NCBI GenBank assembly: GCA_903906615.1
Contig: CAIVKT010000753.1
Span: forward strand, 1-6,572
DNA from: an uncultured Bacteroidota bacterium
GTDB lineage: Bacteria; Bacteroidota; Bacteroidia; Chitinophagales; Chitinophagaceae
DNA length: 6,572 nt
Direction of reading: 5' to 3'
Shown: one piece after another, positions 1 through 5,524 of the stretch
Layout: each line of letters starts with the position of its first letter
Position numbering within the stretch: position 1 is the first letter of the stretch
Translations under genes and position numbers: made by a program
Notes under the pieces: generated by a model
Database searches by the model: none
Told to the model about the DNA's origin: nothing
Seen by the model: the letters and a program-made list of their open reading frames with translations, nothing else

Positions 1-11
1 CACCTACCCAC

Positions 12-41
12 AAAAAGGTGGCTGCGTTTCCGCAGCCACCT
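12..41 (-). terminator. Intrinsic terminator of the first M43 protease gene
   Basis: A perfect 11-bp stem (16-26 paired with 31-41, arm AGGTGGCTGCG) closes a 4-nt loop. Read on the minus strand the loop is GAAA, a stable GNRA tetraloop, and the stem is followed by a run of U from the A-tract at 12-15. It lies 28 bp past the stop codon of the protease gene at 69-2447, in the right orientation to end that transcript. On the plus strand there is no U-run after the stem, so it should work in one direction only. Confidence 0.9.
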
Positions 42-68
42 CATCATAAGCTTATACTTAATTTTCAA

Positions 69-2447
69 TTATTCAACAACCAGCTTCTTGGTAGTTACCT
101 GTGTGCCGGTGATGGTTTGTACTATGTACATACCCTGTACTGATATTGCGTTATGTGGTATCAGCACATGTGCTTCGTTGCCGCTGATCAGCTCATTGGT
201 AGTGTATACCACCTTGCCGGTAATGTCTGTAACCACTATGCGGGCGGTAACGTTGTCCATATCTTTGATGATCACATAAGCATCGCCATTGGTTGGGTTG
301 GGCGCTACAACCACATCAGCAGTACCTGCAACTACATTGCTCACGCCTGCAGGCCATGGGCTGAAGTTGACACGGTCCATATAGAAGTTATTGCCGCTGC
401 TGTAAGAGCCGGTAACTGTAGTGCCGTCATATCCTACTGCTATACCTGGTTTGTAGCGGAAACGGAATACGGTATAGTTGGTCCTTGCTGCCGCAGGTAT
501 ATTGATGCTCATAGGAGCCCAGTCAGCCTGTGATACAGGCGCATAAGCAAACGCATACTCACCCTTGTTGGATATCTGCGATTTAGTAAGCGTGGTCAGC
601 GTAGTCCAGGTATTAGACCTGTCGGTAGAATAGTCGATCTCCAATGCGTCATTGATATCTAACGAATTGGCAGAACGGGAAGCGCCTGAGTACATATAGT
701 TGAGGCTACAGGCACCGCTGAAACCGGAAAGGTCAACAGGTATACTGAACATATCGTCAAAGTCGCCGATAGGCTCGCCTGTAGTAGGATATATGCCGAA
801 GCTTGGGTTCAACCTGCTATCGAAACCGGTATACATCATGGAGCTGTCGTCATAAAAACCTACACCTGCAGGCTGCCATTTGAACTCATTGTTGTAATAA
901 TTAAAGGTGGGCCATTGTGCGGCAGTAGCGCCCTTGAATTCTTCGTAATAGCCCGAAGCTGCCATACCTGTAGCCTGCGCCACAAATATTGGAGTGGAGG
1001 AATTAGTAGTAGTAGCTGTGTGGTTGCCTGAATCCGCAAGGGTAACATTAGCCCATCCCGGTGTAGAGAAATTAGTCGAAACATTAGAACCCGTTGAAGT
1101 GCTGGTAGTCGCTCCGTTCCCTAAAGTCCATTTGCGGGATACGATCGTGTCGTTCCAGCTTTCATCTTTAAACGTAAGGCCGGCAGGCAAGCTACCTAAT
1201 TTAGCGCAGGTAAAATACTGCATAACACTACTGTGCGCATTATACACAGCATATTCTACTATTGGCGGAAGATCAGGCATTGGCGCGAATGTACTATCGG
1301 TAGCATTGATCTTTACACCTGTACGAACCAGGTTGGCACCCGACCACAGATTATTACGGCCTGCCACATCGCTGTTCAGCGTAGTGTGCATACGTGTTAC
1401 CTGTCCTTTGGTAAACATCTTAGCGCAATAAGTATAGTCCATGATGTTCAATGTATTGGTCGTATCGGGGTAATTCACCAATGAGTCATTGCCATGTATA
1501 TCTGTGTATATCTTAAAGTAATTTTCGGCACAGGCAGTGTCATACATGCTGGTCGGCTCGCTGCTGATGAGGCCGGGTTGGCAGCCACCTTCCGCGTGTC
1601 CTTTTGTTGGCGGGGTATCATCCACATCATCATCGCCGCAGGCTACCTGCGGGTTATTAGTATTGCCCCATGGGTGGTACAGGTTCATCATATGTCCCAT
1701 TTCATGGTTAATGGTATGCGGAACACCGAGGTAACCGGCAAGTGCAATAACACCATCGTAAAAAGGAATACTTGCTACATCGGTAGCAAAGTGCGCATAT
1801 GCGGCAGCCATACCATTCGCAGCGCTCATGGTATTCACGGTCCATATATTCACATAGCTTGTTGGGTCCCAGTCATCCAGTTTGGCCTGCTCACCACCTT
1901 CGTAGGTCAGGTAAGACCGGTGACGGGTAATACCCTTGGTTGGGTTGCCGTTAGGGTCAATAGTAGCCAGGTGCAGGCGAATACGCGGATTCCCTATATA
2001 TGGTATAAAATTAGGTGTATAATGCGCCACATAAGCGGAATCATTATCATGATGACCGGCATATACCGGGTTCCACATGTTTTTGAGCGTGTCAAAGATC
2101 ACGGAGTCTTGTATATAATCTCCGGTACCATAGCTAATGCCAGTAGGATTATAATCATGTATTATATGAATAACGATTGGAATATCATACCAAAAGGTCG
2201 CGCTGTCCAGTTCGCTTGCATCAGCAGTGGTTCTGTGCGCTGCCATTTTACTGAGATCAATGTTTTTTAAGCCAGCTTTTACCTGGGCATCAAAGTCTGC
2301 CTCAGACTTTAATATCTCAGGGTGCGTCAGCAACAACTGCTGGCGGGCCTCTGTTGATCCGCAGGGCTGCTTAGCCTGGCCCTGGGCATAGCCTTTACCC
2401 GTGAGGCATGCAACTGCGAATAACAGGAATAGATACTTTTTTTTCAT
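69..2447 (-). CDS. Secreted M43-family zinc metalloprotease with PKD-like domain and T9SS sorting tail
   Basis: This 792-residue protein is predicted to be an extracellular or cell-surface endopeptidase. Residues 1-21 form a signal peptide (KKK, a hydrophobic core, then GYA before QGQ). The short propeptide has a PCGST motif at Cys29, similar to the CGT cysteine-switch motif of pappalysin-type zymogens. The catalytic domain begins near DIPIVIHIIH (88-97). It carries the zinc motif HEMGHMMNLYH (His248, His252, His258, catalytic Glu249), with Asn255 where most members have Gly, then a CGDDDVDDTPP acidic segment (270-280) and the Met-turn NIMDY (Met336, Tyr338). Cys270, Cys289, Cys306 and Cys341 match the two crossed disulfides I recall from ulilysin. 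Residues 391-490 look like a degenerate PKD domain, 500-695 like a MAM/jelly-roll-type beta-sandwich, and 714-792 is a T9SS type A tail (APNPTNG, DITGKVVY, GMYIV, KKLVVE). The ATG follows a Bacteroidota promoter by 21 bp. There is no Shine-Dalgarno sequence, as is normal for the phylum. The natural substrate is unknown. The gene has its own promoter and terminator, so it appears monocistronic. Confidence 0.93.
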   Translation of the reverse strand: MKKKYLFLLFAVACLTGKGYAQGQAKQPCGSTEARQQLLLTHPEILKSEADFDAQVKAGLKNIDLSKMAAHRTTADASELDSATFWYDIPIVIHIIHDYNPTGISYGTGDYIQDSVIFDTLKNMWNPVYAGHHDNDSAYVAHYTPNFIPYIGNPRIRLHLATIDPNGNPTKGITRHRSYLTYEGGEQAKLDDWDPTSYVNIWTVNTMSAANGMAAAYAHFATDVASIPFYDGVIALAGYLGVPHTINHEMGHMMNLYHPWGNTNNPQVACGDDDVDDTPPTKGHAEGGCQPGLISSEPTSMYDTACAENYFKIYTDIHGNDSLVNYPDTTNTLNIMDYTYCAKMFTKGQVTRMHTTLNSDVAGRNNLWSGANLVRTGVKINATDSTFAPMPDLPPIVEYAVYNAHSSVMQYFTCAKLGSLPAGLTFKDESWNDTIVSRKWTLGNGATTSTSTGSNVSTNFSTPGWANVTLADSGNHTATTTNSSTPIFVAQATGMAASGYYEEFKGATAAQWPTFNYYNNEFKWQPAGVGFYDDSSMMYTGFDSRLNPSFGIYPTTGEPIGDFDDMFSIPVDLSGFSGACSLNYMYSGASRSANSLDINDALEIDYSTDRSNTWTTLTTLTKSQISNKGEYAFAYAPVSQADWAPMSINIPAAARTNYTVFRFRYKPGIAVGYDGTTVTGSYSSGNNFYMDRVNFSPWPAGVSNVVAGTADVVVAPNPTNGDAYVIIKDMDNVTARIVVTDITGKVVYTTNELISGNEAHVLIPHNAISVQGMYIVQTITGTQVTTKKLVVE

Positions 2448-2468
2448 TTGTTAGTAGTTATAAAGTTC

Positions 2469-2502
2469 CAAAGTTAAAATAAAAATACACTTTTCACAAC
2501 AA
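2469..2502 (-). promoter_or_regulatory. Bacteroidota-type promoter of the first M43 protease gene
   Basis: On the minus strand a -7 element TAACTTTG (2469-2476) matches the Bacteroidota consensus TAnnTTTG exactly. A TTG at 2497-2499 lies 20 bp upstream, and a second TTG directly before it (2500-2502) gives a 23-bp spacing. The spacer is AT-rich. Only 21 bp separate the -7 element from the ATG at 2447, so the predicted 5' leader is about 15 nt. That leaves no room for a riboswitch or leader peptide. Confidence 0.75.
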
Positions 2503-2616
2503 TTTATTCATCTGTTTAAAAACAATGACATTACATCAGCTATATACTATAATAGACGTAACTTCTGGCGTAAATCTTGGGTATTTCAAAAAAAATATTT
2601 TTTCTGCTCAAAATAC

Positions 2617-2700
2617 TTAATTCACAATTATCTTCTTCATCGCAGATGTGCCTGCCACCGATACCACACGCAGTTAATAAATATCACGGGGCCAATCTTC
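2617..2700 (-). pseudogene. Relic of a T9SS C-terminal sorting tail
   Basis: The minus strand encodes LRVVSVAGTSAMKKIIVN followed by TAA (2617-2673). This is the usual ending of a T9SS type A sorting domain and aligns with the ends of the flanking proteins (IVQTITGTQVTTKKLVVE and ITLINDGVATTQKLVVY). Just upstream in the same frame the reading is RDIY and then a TAA stop at 2674-2676, exactly where intact tails have a hydrophobic residue after the G(I/V/M)Y motif. A single T-to-A change of TTA would produce it. Further upstream the frame stays open to about 2754 but gives no recognisable sorting-domain sequence, and no PNP motif is visible. I read it as the last 20-28 codons of a destroyed exported-protein gene, not as an expressed peptide. 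Confidence 0.6.
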
Positions 2701-2773
2701 TCTAGGAATGCAGCCTGCACCACTCACTATGCCTCTATTCACACACTGCCTATGCTATTAAAAACAAACGCCT

Positions 2774-2860
2774 TCATTTGTTCGTAGGCATAGAAGTATA
2801 AGACTGGCCACAAGCCTCGGCTAAAAAAACGAGGCACGATGCCAATAAATATTTCTTTAC
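2774..2860 (-). pseudogene. Relic of a signal-peptide-encoding gene start
   Basis: Read on the minus strand from 2857, the frame gives KKYLLASCLVFLAEACGQSY and then TSMPTNK before a TGA at 2774-2776. It has the form of a Bacteroidota Sec signal peptide: Lys-Lys, a hydrophobic core, small residues, and a GQSY mature start. It resembles the MKKKYLF start of the neighbouring protease. The codon before Lys-Lys is GTA (2858-2860), not ATG, and no ATG lies upstream in frame, so the start codon seems lost. It lies on the same strand as the T9SS-tail relic about 75 bp downstream, so the two could be the ends of one gene with most of its body deleted. An intact small secreted peptide is less likely without a start codon. 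Confidence 0.45.
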
Positions 2861-2883
2861 TCCACTATCTGCAATTTGCAATA

Positions 2884-2914
2884 AAAATAGCCTCTTAAAA
2901 CGGCAGGCTATTTT
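2884..2914 (-). terminator. Second (distal) terminator hairpin after the 740-residue protease gene
   Basis: A 10-bp stem (AAAATAGCCT at 2884-2893 paired with AGGCTATTTT at 2905-2914) encloses an 11-nt loop. The A-rich left arm and T-rich right arm let it act on either strand. Minus-strand transcripts would end in a U-run from 2887-2883. It lies 16 bp beyond the stronger hairpin at 2930-2964, so it probably serves as a back-up. The left arm and next bases (AAAATAGCCTCT) are repeated exactly at 5460-5471, in the terminator behind the tRNA gene. Confidence 0.6.
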
Positions 2915-2929
2915 ATGTAGTACCAGTAT

Positions 2930-2964
2930 ATAAAAAGATCCAGGCAGAACCGGGATCTTTTTAT
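2930..2964 (-). terminator. Intrinsic terminator of the 740-residue protease gene
   Basis: A 12-bp stem (ATAAAAAGATCC at 2930-2941 paired with 2953-2964) is capped by an A-G mismatch, two further G-C pairs (2943-2944 with 2950-2951) and a 5-nt loop. It starts 22 bp after the stop codon of the protease gene at 2987-5209. The left arm supplies the U-run on the minus strand. Because both arms end in A/T runs it could also act on the plus strand, but no plus-strand gene is visible here. Confidence 0.8.
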
Positions 2965-2986
2965 TGAAGTAATCAGGAAGAAGCTA

Positions 2987-5209
2987 TTAATAAACCACCA
3001 GTTTCTGCGTGGTAGCTACTCCATCATTAATGAGCGTTATAAAGTACATACCTGCTGCAGGTGTGGCCGAGCGGGGTACTTCCTGCTGCTGCACGCTATT
3101 GGCGGTATATGTTTTGTTTGCGCTGAAAATCACCTTACCGGTAATATCTGTTATGGTATAGCTTGCTGCACCATCATTGCCTGTCTTAAAAATAAGCTGG
3201 CAGCCATTGGTAGCCGGGTTGGGGAATACATTGAAAGGGGTACCTGAGTTCACCACATCTTCTACGCCCGCAGGGAAAGGAGAAATAGAGAACTTATCGA
3301 GGTAGAGGTCATTGCCCCCGTTGCCCGGCCAGTAGCGGAACCTGAAGAAGGTATTGGCAGTACGGTAAGTAGCAGGTATATCCACACCCTTGGCTACCCA
3401 TTGGCTCGCGCTCGTTGGTATGAATTCATTATTGTATAATCCGTTATTAGCCAATGTGGCGCTGTTGTAACCGGCTATCTTCGTCCACCTTGTGCCACCG
3501 CTGATGCTGGCATCTATTTCCATTGAGTCATTCACAATAGTGGTACCACCACCAATGCCATGCCTGGTAACAGCGCCCGCCGTGTAAAAATTAAGGAACA
3601 CATTGCTTGTTGTATTAGAGGCCAGGTTAAATGCAGGTGTATAGAAGTCATCATGATCGCCTATAGCATCGCCGGTGATCCTTTGAGATGTATCAAATGA
3701 ATGGTAACGCACACAGGTGTTATCACCATAGCCTGCGCCTGTATAGAACTGCCATTGAAACTGGTTGTGGTAATAATTGAACATCGGCCAGTTGCTGATA
3801 GCTGCCTCACTGGTAAAGTTTTGCTGGTAGCCCCCTCCGCCAACCGTAGTAGTATCAGCGGCATATACAGCCTGTGTGTTGATGATAGAATCAGAGCCTG
3901 CATTAGAGTTAGCTACCAGTTTCACCGTTACCCAACCCGGAACAGTGAATTGGTTGGAAACTGTTGAGGTGGATGTAGATGTAGGATTGGTAGCGCCGTT
4001 GGAGAAAGTCCATCGCACACTTGAAATGGTATCATTCCAGCTTGCATTGCGGAAGGCGAAGCTGCCTGCATTATTGAAGGTCATAAAGAATGTCCTTGCA
4101 TCTGTGATTGCGCCTGCGCCTGTAGCTTTATTCATAATGAAATCTGCAACGGGTGGCAGGTCGGGCATTGGAGCGAGTGCGCCGGTAGCAGCAAGGTTTG
4201 CAGGAGAGTAAAGATTGTTCCTTTCGGCAGTAGCGCTGGTGAGTGCCGCACGCATGCGCATTGTCTGGCCTATGGTAAACATCTCCTGGCAATAGGTATA
4301 GTCCATTATATTTTGCGCGTTGGTAGTATCCGGGTAGTTAACTACCGAATCCATAACGCCGGTAAGAACAGAAGTATAGGTCTTGGTATAACCTGTAGCG
4401 CATACCGTGTCGTATATGGCAGCAGGTGTGCAACCTGACGGCAAATGGCCCTTTGTAGGCGGGGTATCATCAACACGGTCATCGCCGCAGGCAACATCCG
4501 GGTTGTTGGTATTGCCCCACGGGTGCTCCAGGTTCAGTACATGGCCCAGTTCATGAGGGATGGTCTTGGTGGTGTTATCGGTATAATCATACAGGCAGAT
4601 GACACCATCATAATAAGGCTGGTAAGTAAAGCTGCTGGGGAAATAAGCATAGGCTGCCGCACCCGCATCTTCTGCACCAAACGTGTTGATCAGCCATATG
4701 TTTACATACATATTCGGAGGCCACTGATTGAATTTGGCCTCATCATCTCCGCTCATCGACAGGTAAGATTGGAAACGCACAATACCCTTTGTAGGCTTGC
4801 CGTTAGGGTCAATAGTGGCCAGGTGCAACCTGATCTTTGGGTTGCCAATATAAGGTATAAAAGGCGTGATAACACCTGATGTATCGGCATTCTGTTTCAT
4901 GTATACTATAGCCCAGTAAGCAGCGGCTTCGTACAAAGCATCATCGCTTACGTTTTCCACACCATAATCATGTATCACGTGCACTACAAGGGGTATATCG
5001 TAAGTAGTGGTATCGGGGCCGGCAGCGGTGGTCCGCTCAGCGATCTTAGCTTTGATCTGTGCCTCAAACTGTTCTTCGTACTGGGCGATCTGGGGATATT
5101 GCTTTACTAATTTCTGATAATGCTCATCCGTTGTACATGGCTTTTGTGCTATAGCCGAAGTTGCTATGCACACGATAGCCGATAACGTTACTACAAACTT
5201 ATTAAACAT
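2987..5209 (-). CDS. Secreted M43-family zinc metalloprotease, paralogue of the neighbouring protease, with T9SS tail
   Basis: This 740-residue protein has the same architecture as the one at 69-2447 and is predicted to be exported by Sec and then T9SS. Residues 1-21 are a signal peptide (core FVVTLSAIVCIATSAIA before QKPC). The propeptide has Cys25 in a PCTT context, a weaker match to the CGT cysteine-switch motif than in the paralogue. The catalytic domain runs from about DIPLVVHVIH (71-80). It includes the zinc motif HELGHVLNLEH (His219, Glu220, His223, His229; Asn226 in place of Gly), an acidic CGDDRVDDTPP segment (241-251) and the Met-turn NIMDY (Met302, Tyr304). Cys241, Cys260, Cys270 and Cys307 correspond to the paralogue's four cysteines. 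A PKD-like region spans about 349-450, a beta-sandwich region about 460-645, and the T9SS type A tail 659-740 (FPNPATNG, DITGKVIF, GMYFI, QKLVVY). Blocks such as FIPYIGNP and RLHLATIDPNG are nearly identical in both proteins. No convincing promoter was found in the AT-rich upstream region. The natural substrate is unknown. Confidence 0.93.
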   Translation of the reverse strand: MFNKFVVTLSAIVCIATSAIAQKPCTTDEHYQKLVKQYPQIAQYEEQFEAQIKAKIAERTTAAGPDTTTYDIPLVVHVIHDYGVENVSDDALYEAAAYWAIVYMKQNADTSGVITPFIPYIGNPKIRLHLATIDPNGKPTKGIVRFQSYLSMSGDDEAKFNQWPPNMYVNIWLINTFGAEDAGAAAYAYFPSSFTYQPYYDGVICLYDYTDNTTKTIPHELGHVLNLEHPWGNTNNPDVACGDDRVDDTPPTKGHLPSGCTPAAIYDTVCATGYTKTYTSVLTGVMDSVVNYPDTTNAQNIMDYTYCQEMFTIGQTMRMRAALTSATAERNNLYSPANLAATGALAPMPDLPPVADFIMNKATGAGAITDARTFFMTFNNAGSFAFRNASWNDTISSVRWTFSNGATNPTSTSTSTVSNQFTVPGWVTVKLVANSNAGSDSIINTQAVYAADTTTVGGGGYQQNFTSEAAISNWPMFNYYHNQFQWQFYTGAGYGDNTCVRYHSFDTSQRITGDAIGDHDDFYTPAFNLASNTTSNVFLNFYTAGAVTRHGIGGGTTIVNDSMEIDASISGGTRWTKIAGYNSATLANNGLYNNEFIPTSASQWVAKGVDIPATYRTANTFFRFRYWPGNGGNDLYLDKFSISPFPAGVEDVVNSGTPFNVFPNPATNGCQLIFKTGNDGAASYTITDITGKVIFSANKTYTANSVQQQEVPRSATPAAGMYFITLINDGVATTQKLVVY

Positions 5210-5269
5210 GATTTAAAATTGGTTTTTTAAAAAGACGGCGTGAAGGTAGGCATATTTGAGCAGGTAGCC

Positions 5270-5296
5270 GTAATTGTATTAAAATATGACAATTAC
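5270..5296. repeat. 8-bp inverted repeat with 11-bp spacer, possible operator
   Basis: GTAATTGT (5270-5277) and ACAATTAC (5289-5296) are perfect inverted repeats separated by an AT-rich 11-bp spacer. They lie 60-87 bp upstream of the minus-strand protease start and about 40 bp left of the tRNA promoter. The position suits a dimeric regulator of the protease gene. There is no T-run and the region is untranslated, so a terminator is unlikely. A chance origin in AT-rich DNA remains possible. Confidence 0.35.
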
Positions 5297-5305
5297 ATTA
5301 AAAAG

Positions 5306-5324
5306 GCATTAGTAAATCTAATGC
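5306..5324. repeat. 7-bp inverted repeat with 5-bp spacer in the divergent region
   Basis: GCATTAG (5306-5312) and CTAATGC (5318-5324) form a perfect dyad around TAAAT. It lies 13 bp upstream of the -33 element of the tRNA-Gly promoter and 10 bp from the other inverted repeat. It could be a protein-binding site for either divergent unit. The evidence is only the symmetry and the location. Confidence 0.3.
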
Positions 5325-5336
5325 GCGGATAAATGA

Positions 5337-5368
5337 TTTGGAATTAACGGTTAAGGCTGCTAATTTAG
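5337..5368 (+). promoter_or_regulatory. Bacteroidota-type promoter of the tRNA-Gly gene
   Basis: A TTTG at 5337-5340 is followed after exactly 20 bp by TAATTTAG (5361-5368), one mismatch from the Bacteroidota -7 consensus TAnnTTTG. The -7 element ends 13 bp before the first base of the mature tRNA, so transcription would start only a few bases upstream of it, which fits a stable RNA gene. Confidence 0.6.
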
Positions 5369-5381
5369 CCGGGTAATACAA

Positions 5382-5454
5382 GCGGAAGTAGCTCAGTTGG
5401 TAGAGCATCAGCTTCCCAAGCTGAGGGTCGCGGGTTCGAGTCTCGTCTTCCGCT
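5382..5454 (+). tRNA. tRNA-Gly (anticodon CCC)
   Basis: The full cloverleaf can be drawn. The acceptor stem is GCGGAAG (5382-5388) with CTTCCGC (5447-5453). The D stem is GCTC/GAGC (5391-5394, 5403-5406) with loop AGTTGGTA. The anticodon stem is TCAGC/GCTGA (5408-5412, 5420-5424) with loop TTCCCAA. A 5-nt variable loop and a T arm with loop TTCGAGT (5435-5441) follow. The anticodon CCC (5415-5417) reads GGG glycine codons. The discriminator base T5454 (U73) agrees with glycine identity. The 3' CCA is not encoded and must be added enzymatically. The T stem includes two G-U pairs (5430/5446 and 5433/5443). The gene stands alone, divergent from the protease gene on its left and convergent with the gene on its right. 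Confidence 0.95.
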
Positions 5455-5464
5455 CATTTAAAAT

Positions 5465-5500
5465 AGCCTCTGAATATCTCAGTGATATTCGGAGGCTTTT
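5465..5500. terminator. Bidirectional terminator shared by tRNA-Gly and the convergent protease gene
   Basis: A 14-bp stem with one G-U pair (5465-5478 paired with 5484-5497) closes a TCAGT loop. On the plus strand it is followed by TTT (5498-5500) and lies 10 bp after the tRNA. On the minus strand it is followed by ATTTT (5464-5460) and lies 27 bp past the stop codon of the gene at 5525. The single hairpin can therefore end both converging transcripts. Confidence 0.85.
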
Positions 5501-5524
5501 AGTTATAAATTCCCTGTTATCGAA

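Larger units (their letters stand above)
2448..2986. other. 539-bp gap between the two M43 genes: promoter, gene relics and terminators
   Basis: No intact gene is visible. From right to left (minus-strand direction) the gap holds two hairpin terminators of the upstream protease gene (2930-2964, 2884-2914), a signal-peptide-like reading frame (2774-2860) and about 75 bp with stops in all minus frames. It then has a T9SS-tail-like reading frame with an internal stop (2617-2700), a 14-bp AT palindrome (AAAAAATATTTTTT, 2590-2603) and the promoter of the downstream protease gene (2469-2502). The longest plus-strand frame noted is a 31-codon ATG frame at 2525-2620 that I do not recognise and do not call. 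Confidence 0.7.

Noticed and set aside
1494..2270. Long plus-strand open frame (258 codons) opposite the M43 catalytic region, with a similar one at 4445-4879 opposite the paralogue
   Set aside because: They encode no recognisable domain, and the similarity between the two comes from being the complement of the conserved catalytic sequence. The minus-strand genes have clear signal peptides, motifs and terminators.
2525..2620. 31-codon plus-strand ATG frame in the intergenic gap
   Set aside because: No recognisable product, no fitting promoter, and it overlaps the AT palindrome and the end of the minus-strand sorting-tail relic. The length is within chance for AT-rich DNA.
2805..2844. Weak hairpin (GCCTCG/CGAGGC, 2814-2819 with 2830-2835, plus outer TGGC/GCCA) with an A-rich loop
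   Set aside because: A short 6-bp stem with a 10-nt loop and a large internal loop, lying inside the signal-peptide relic, with no U-run after the stem. Probably chance.
5164..5209. Lipoprotein signal peptides, because both M43 proteins have a Cys at residue 14
   Set aside because: The residues before the Cys (AVA and AIV) do not form a good lipobox, the Cys falls inside the hydrophobic core, and good signal peptidase I sites (A before Q22) follow in both.
5241..5248. TACCTTCA on the minus strand as a -7 element for the 740-residue protease gene
   Set aside because: Two mismatches from TAnnTTTG at the most conserved end and no TTG at 19-23 bp upstream. Not strong enough to annotate.
5382..5454. 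tRNA-Gly as an attachment site of an integrated element
   Set aside because: No copy of the tRNA 3' end is seen elsewhere in the window, and there is no integrase or foreign-looking gene next to it. A terminator and an ordinary gene follow directly.
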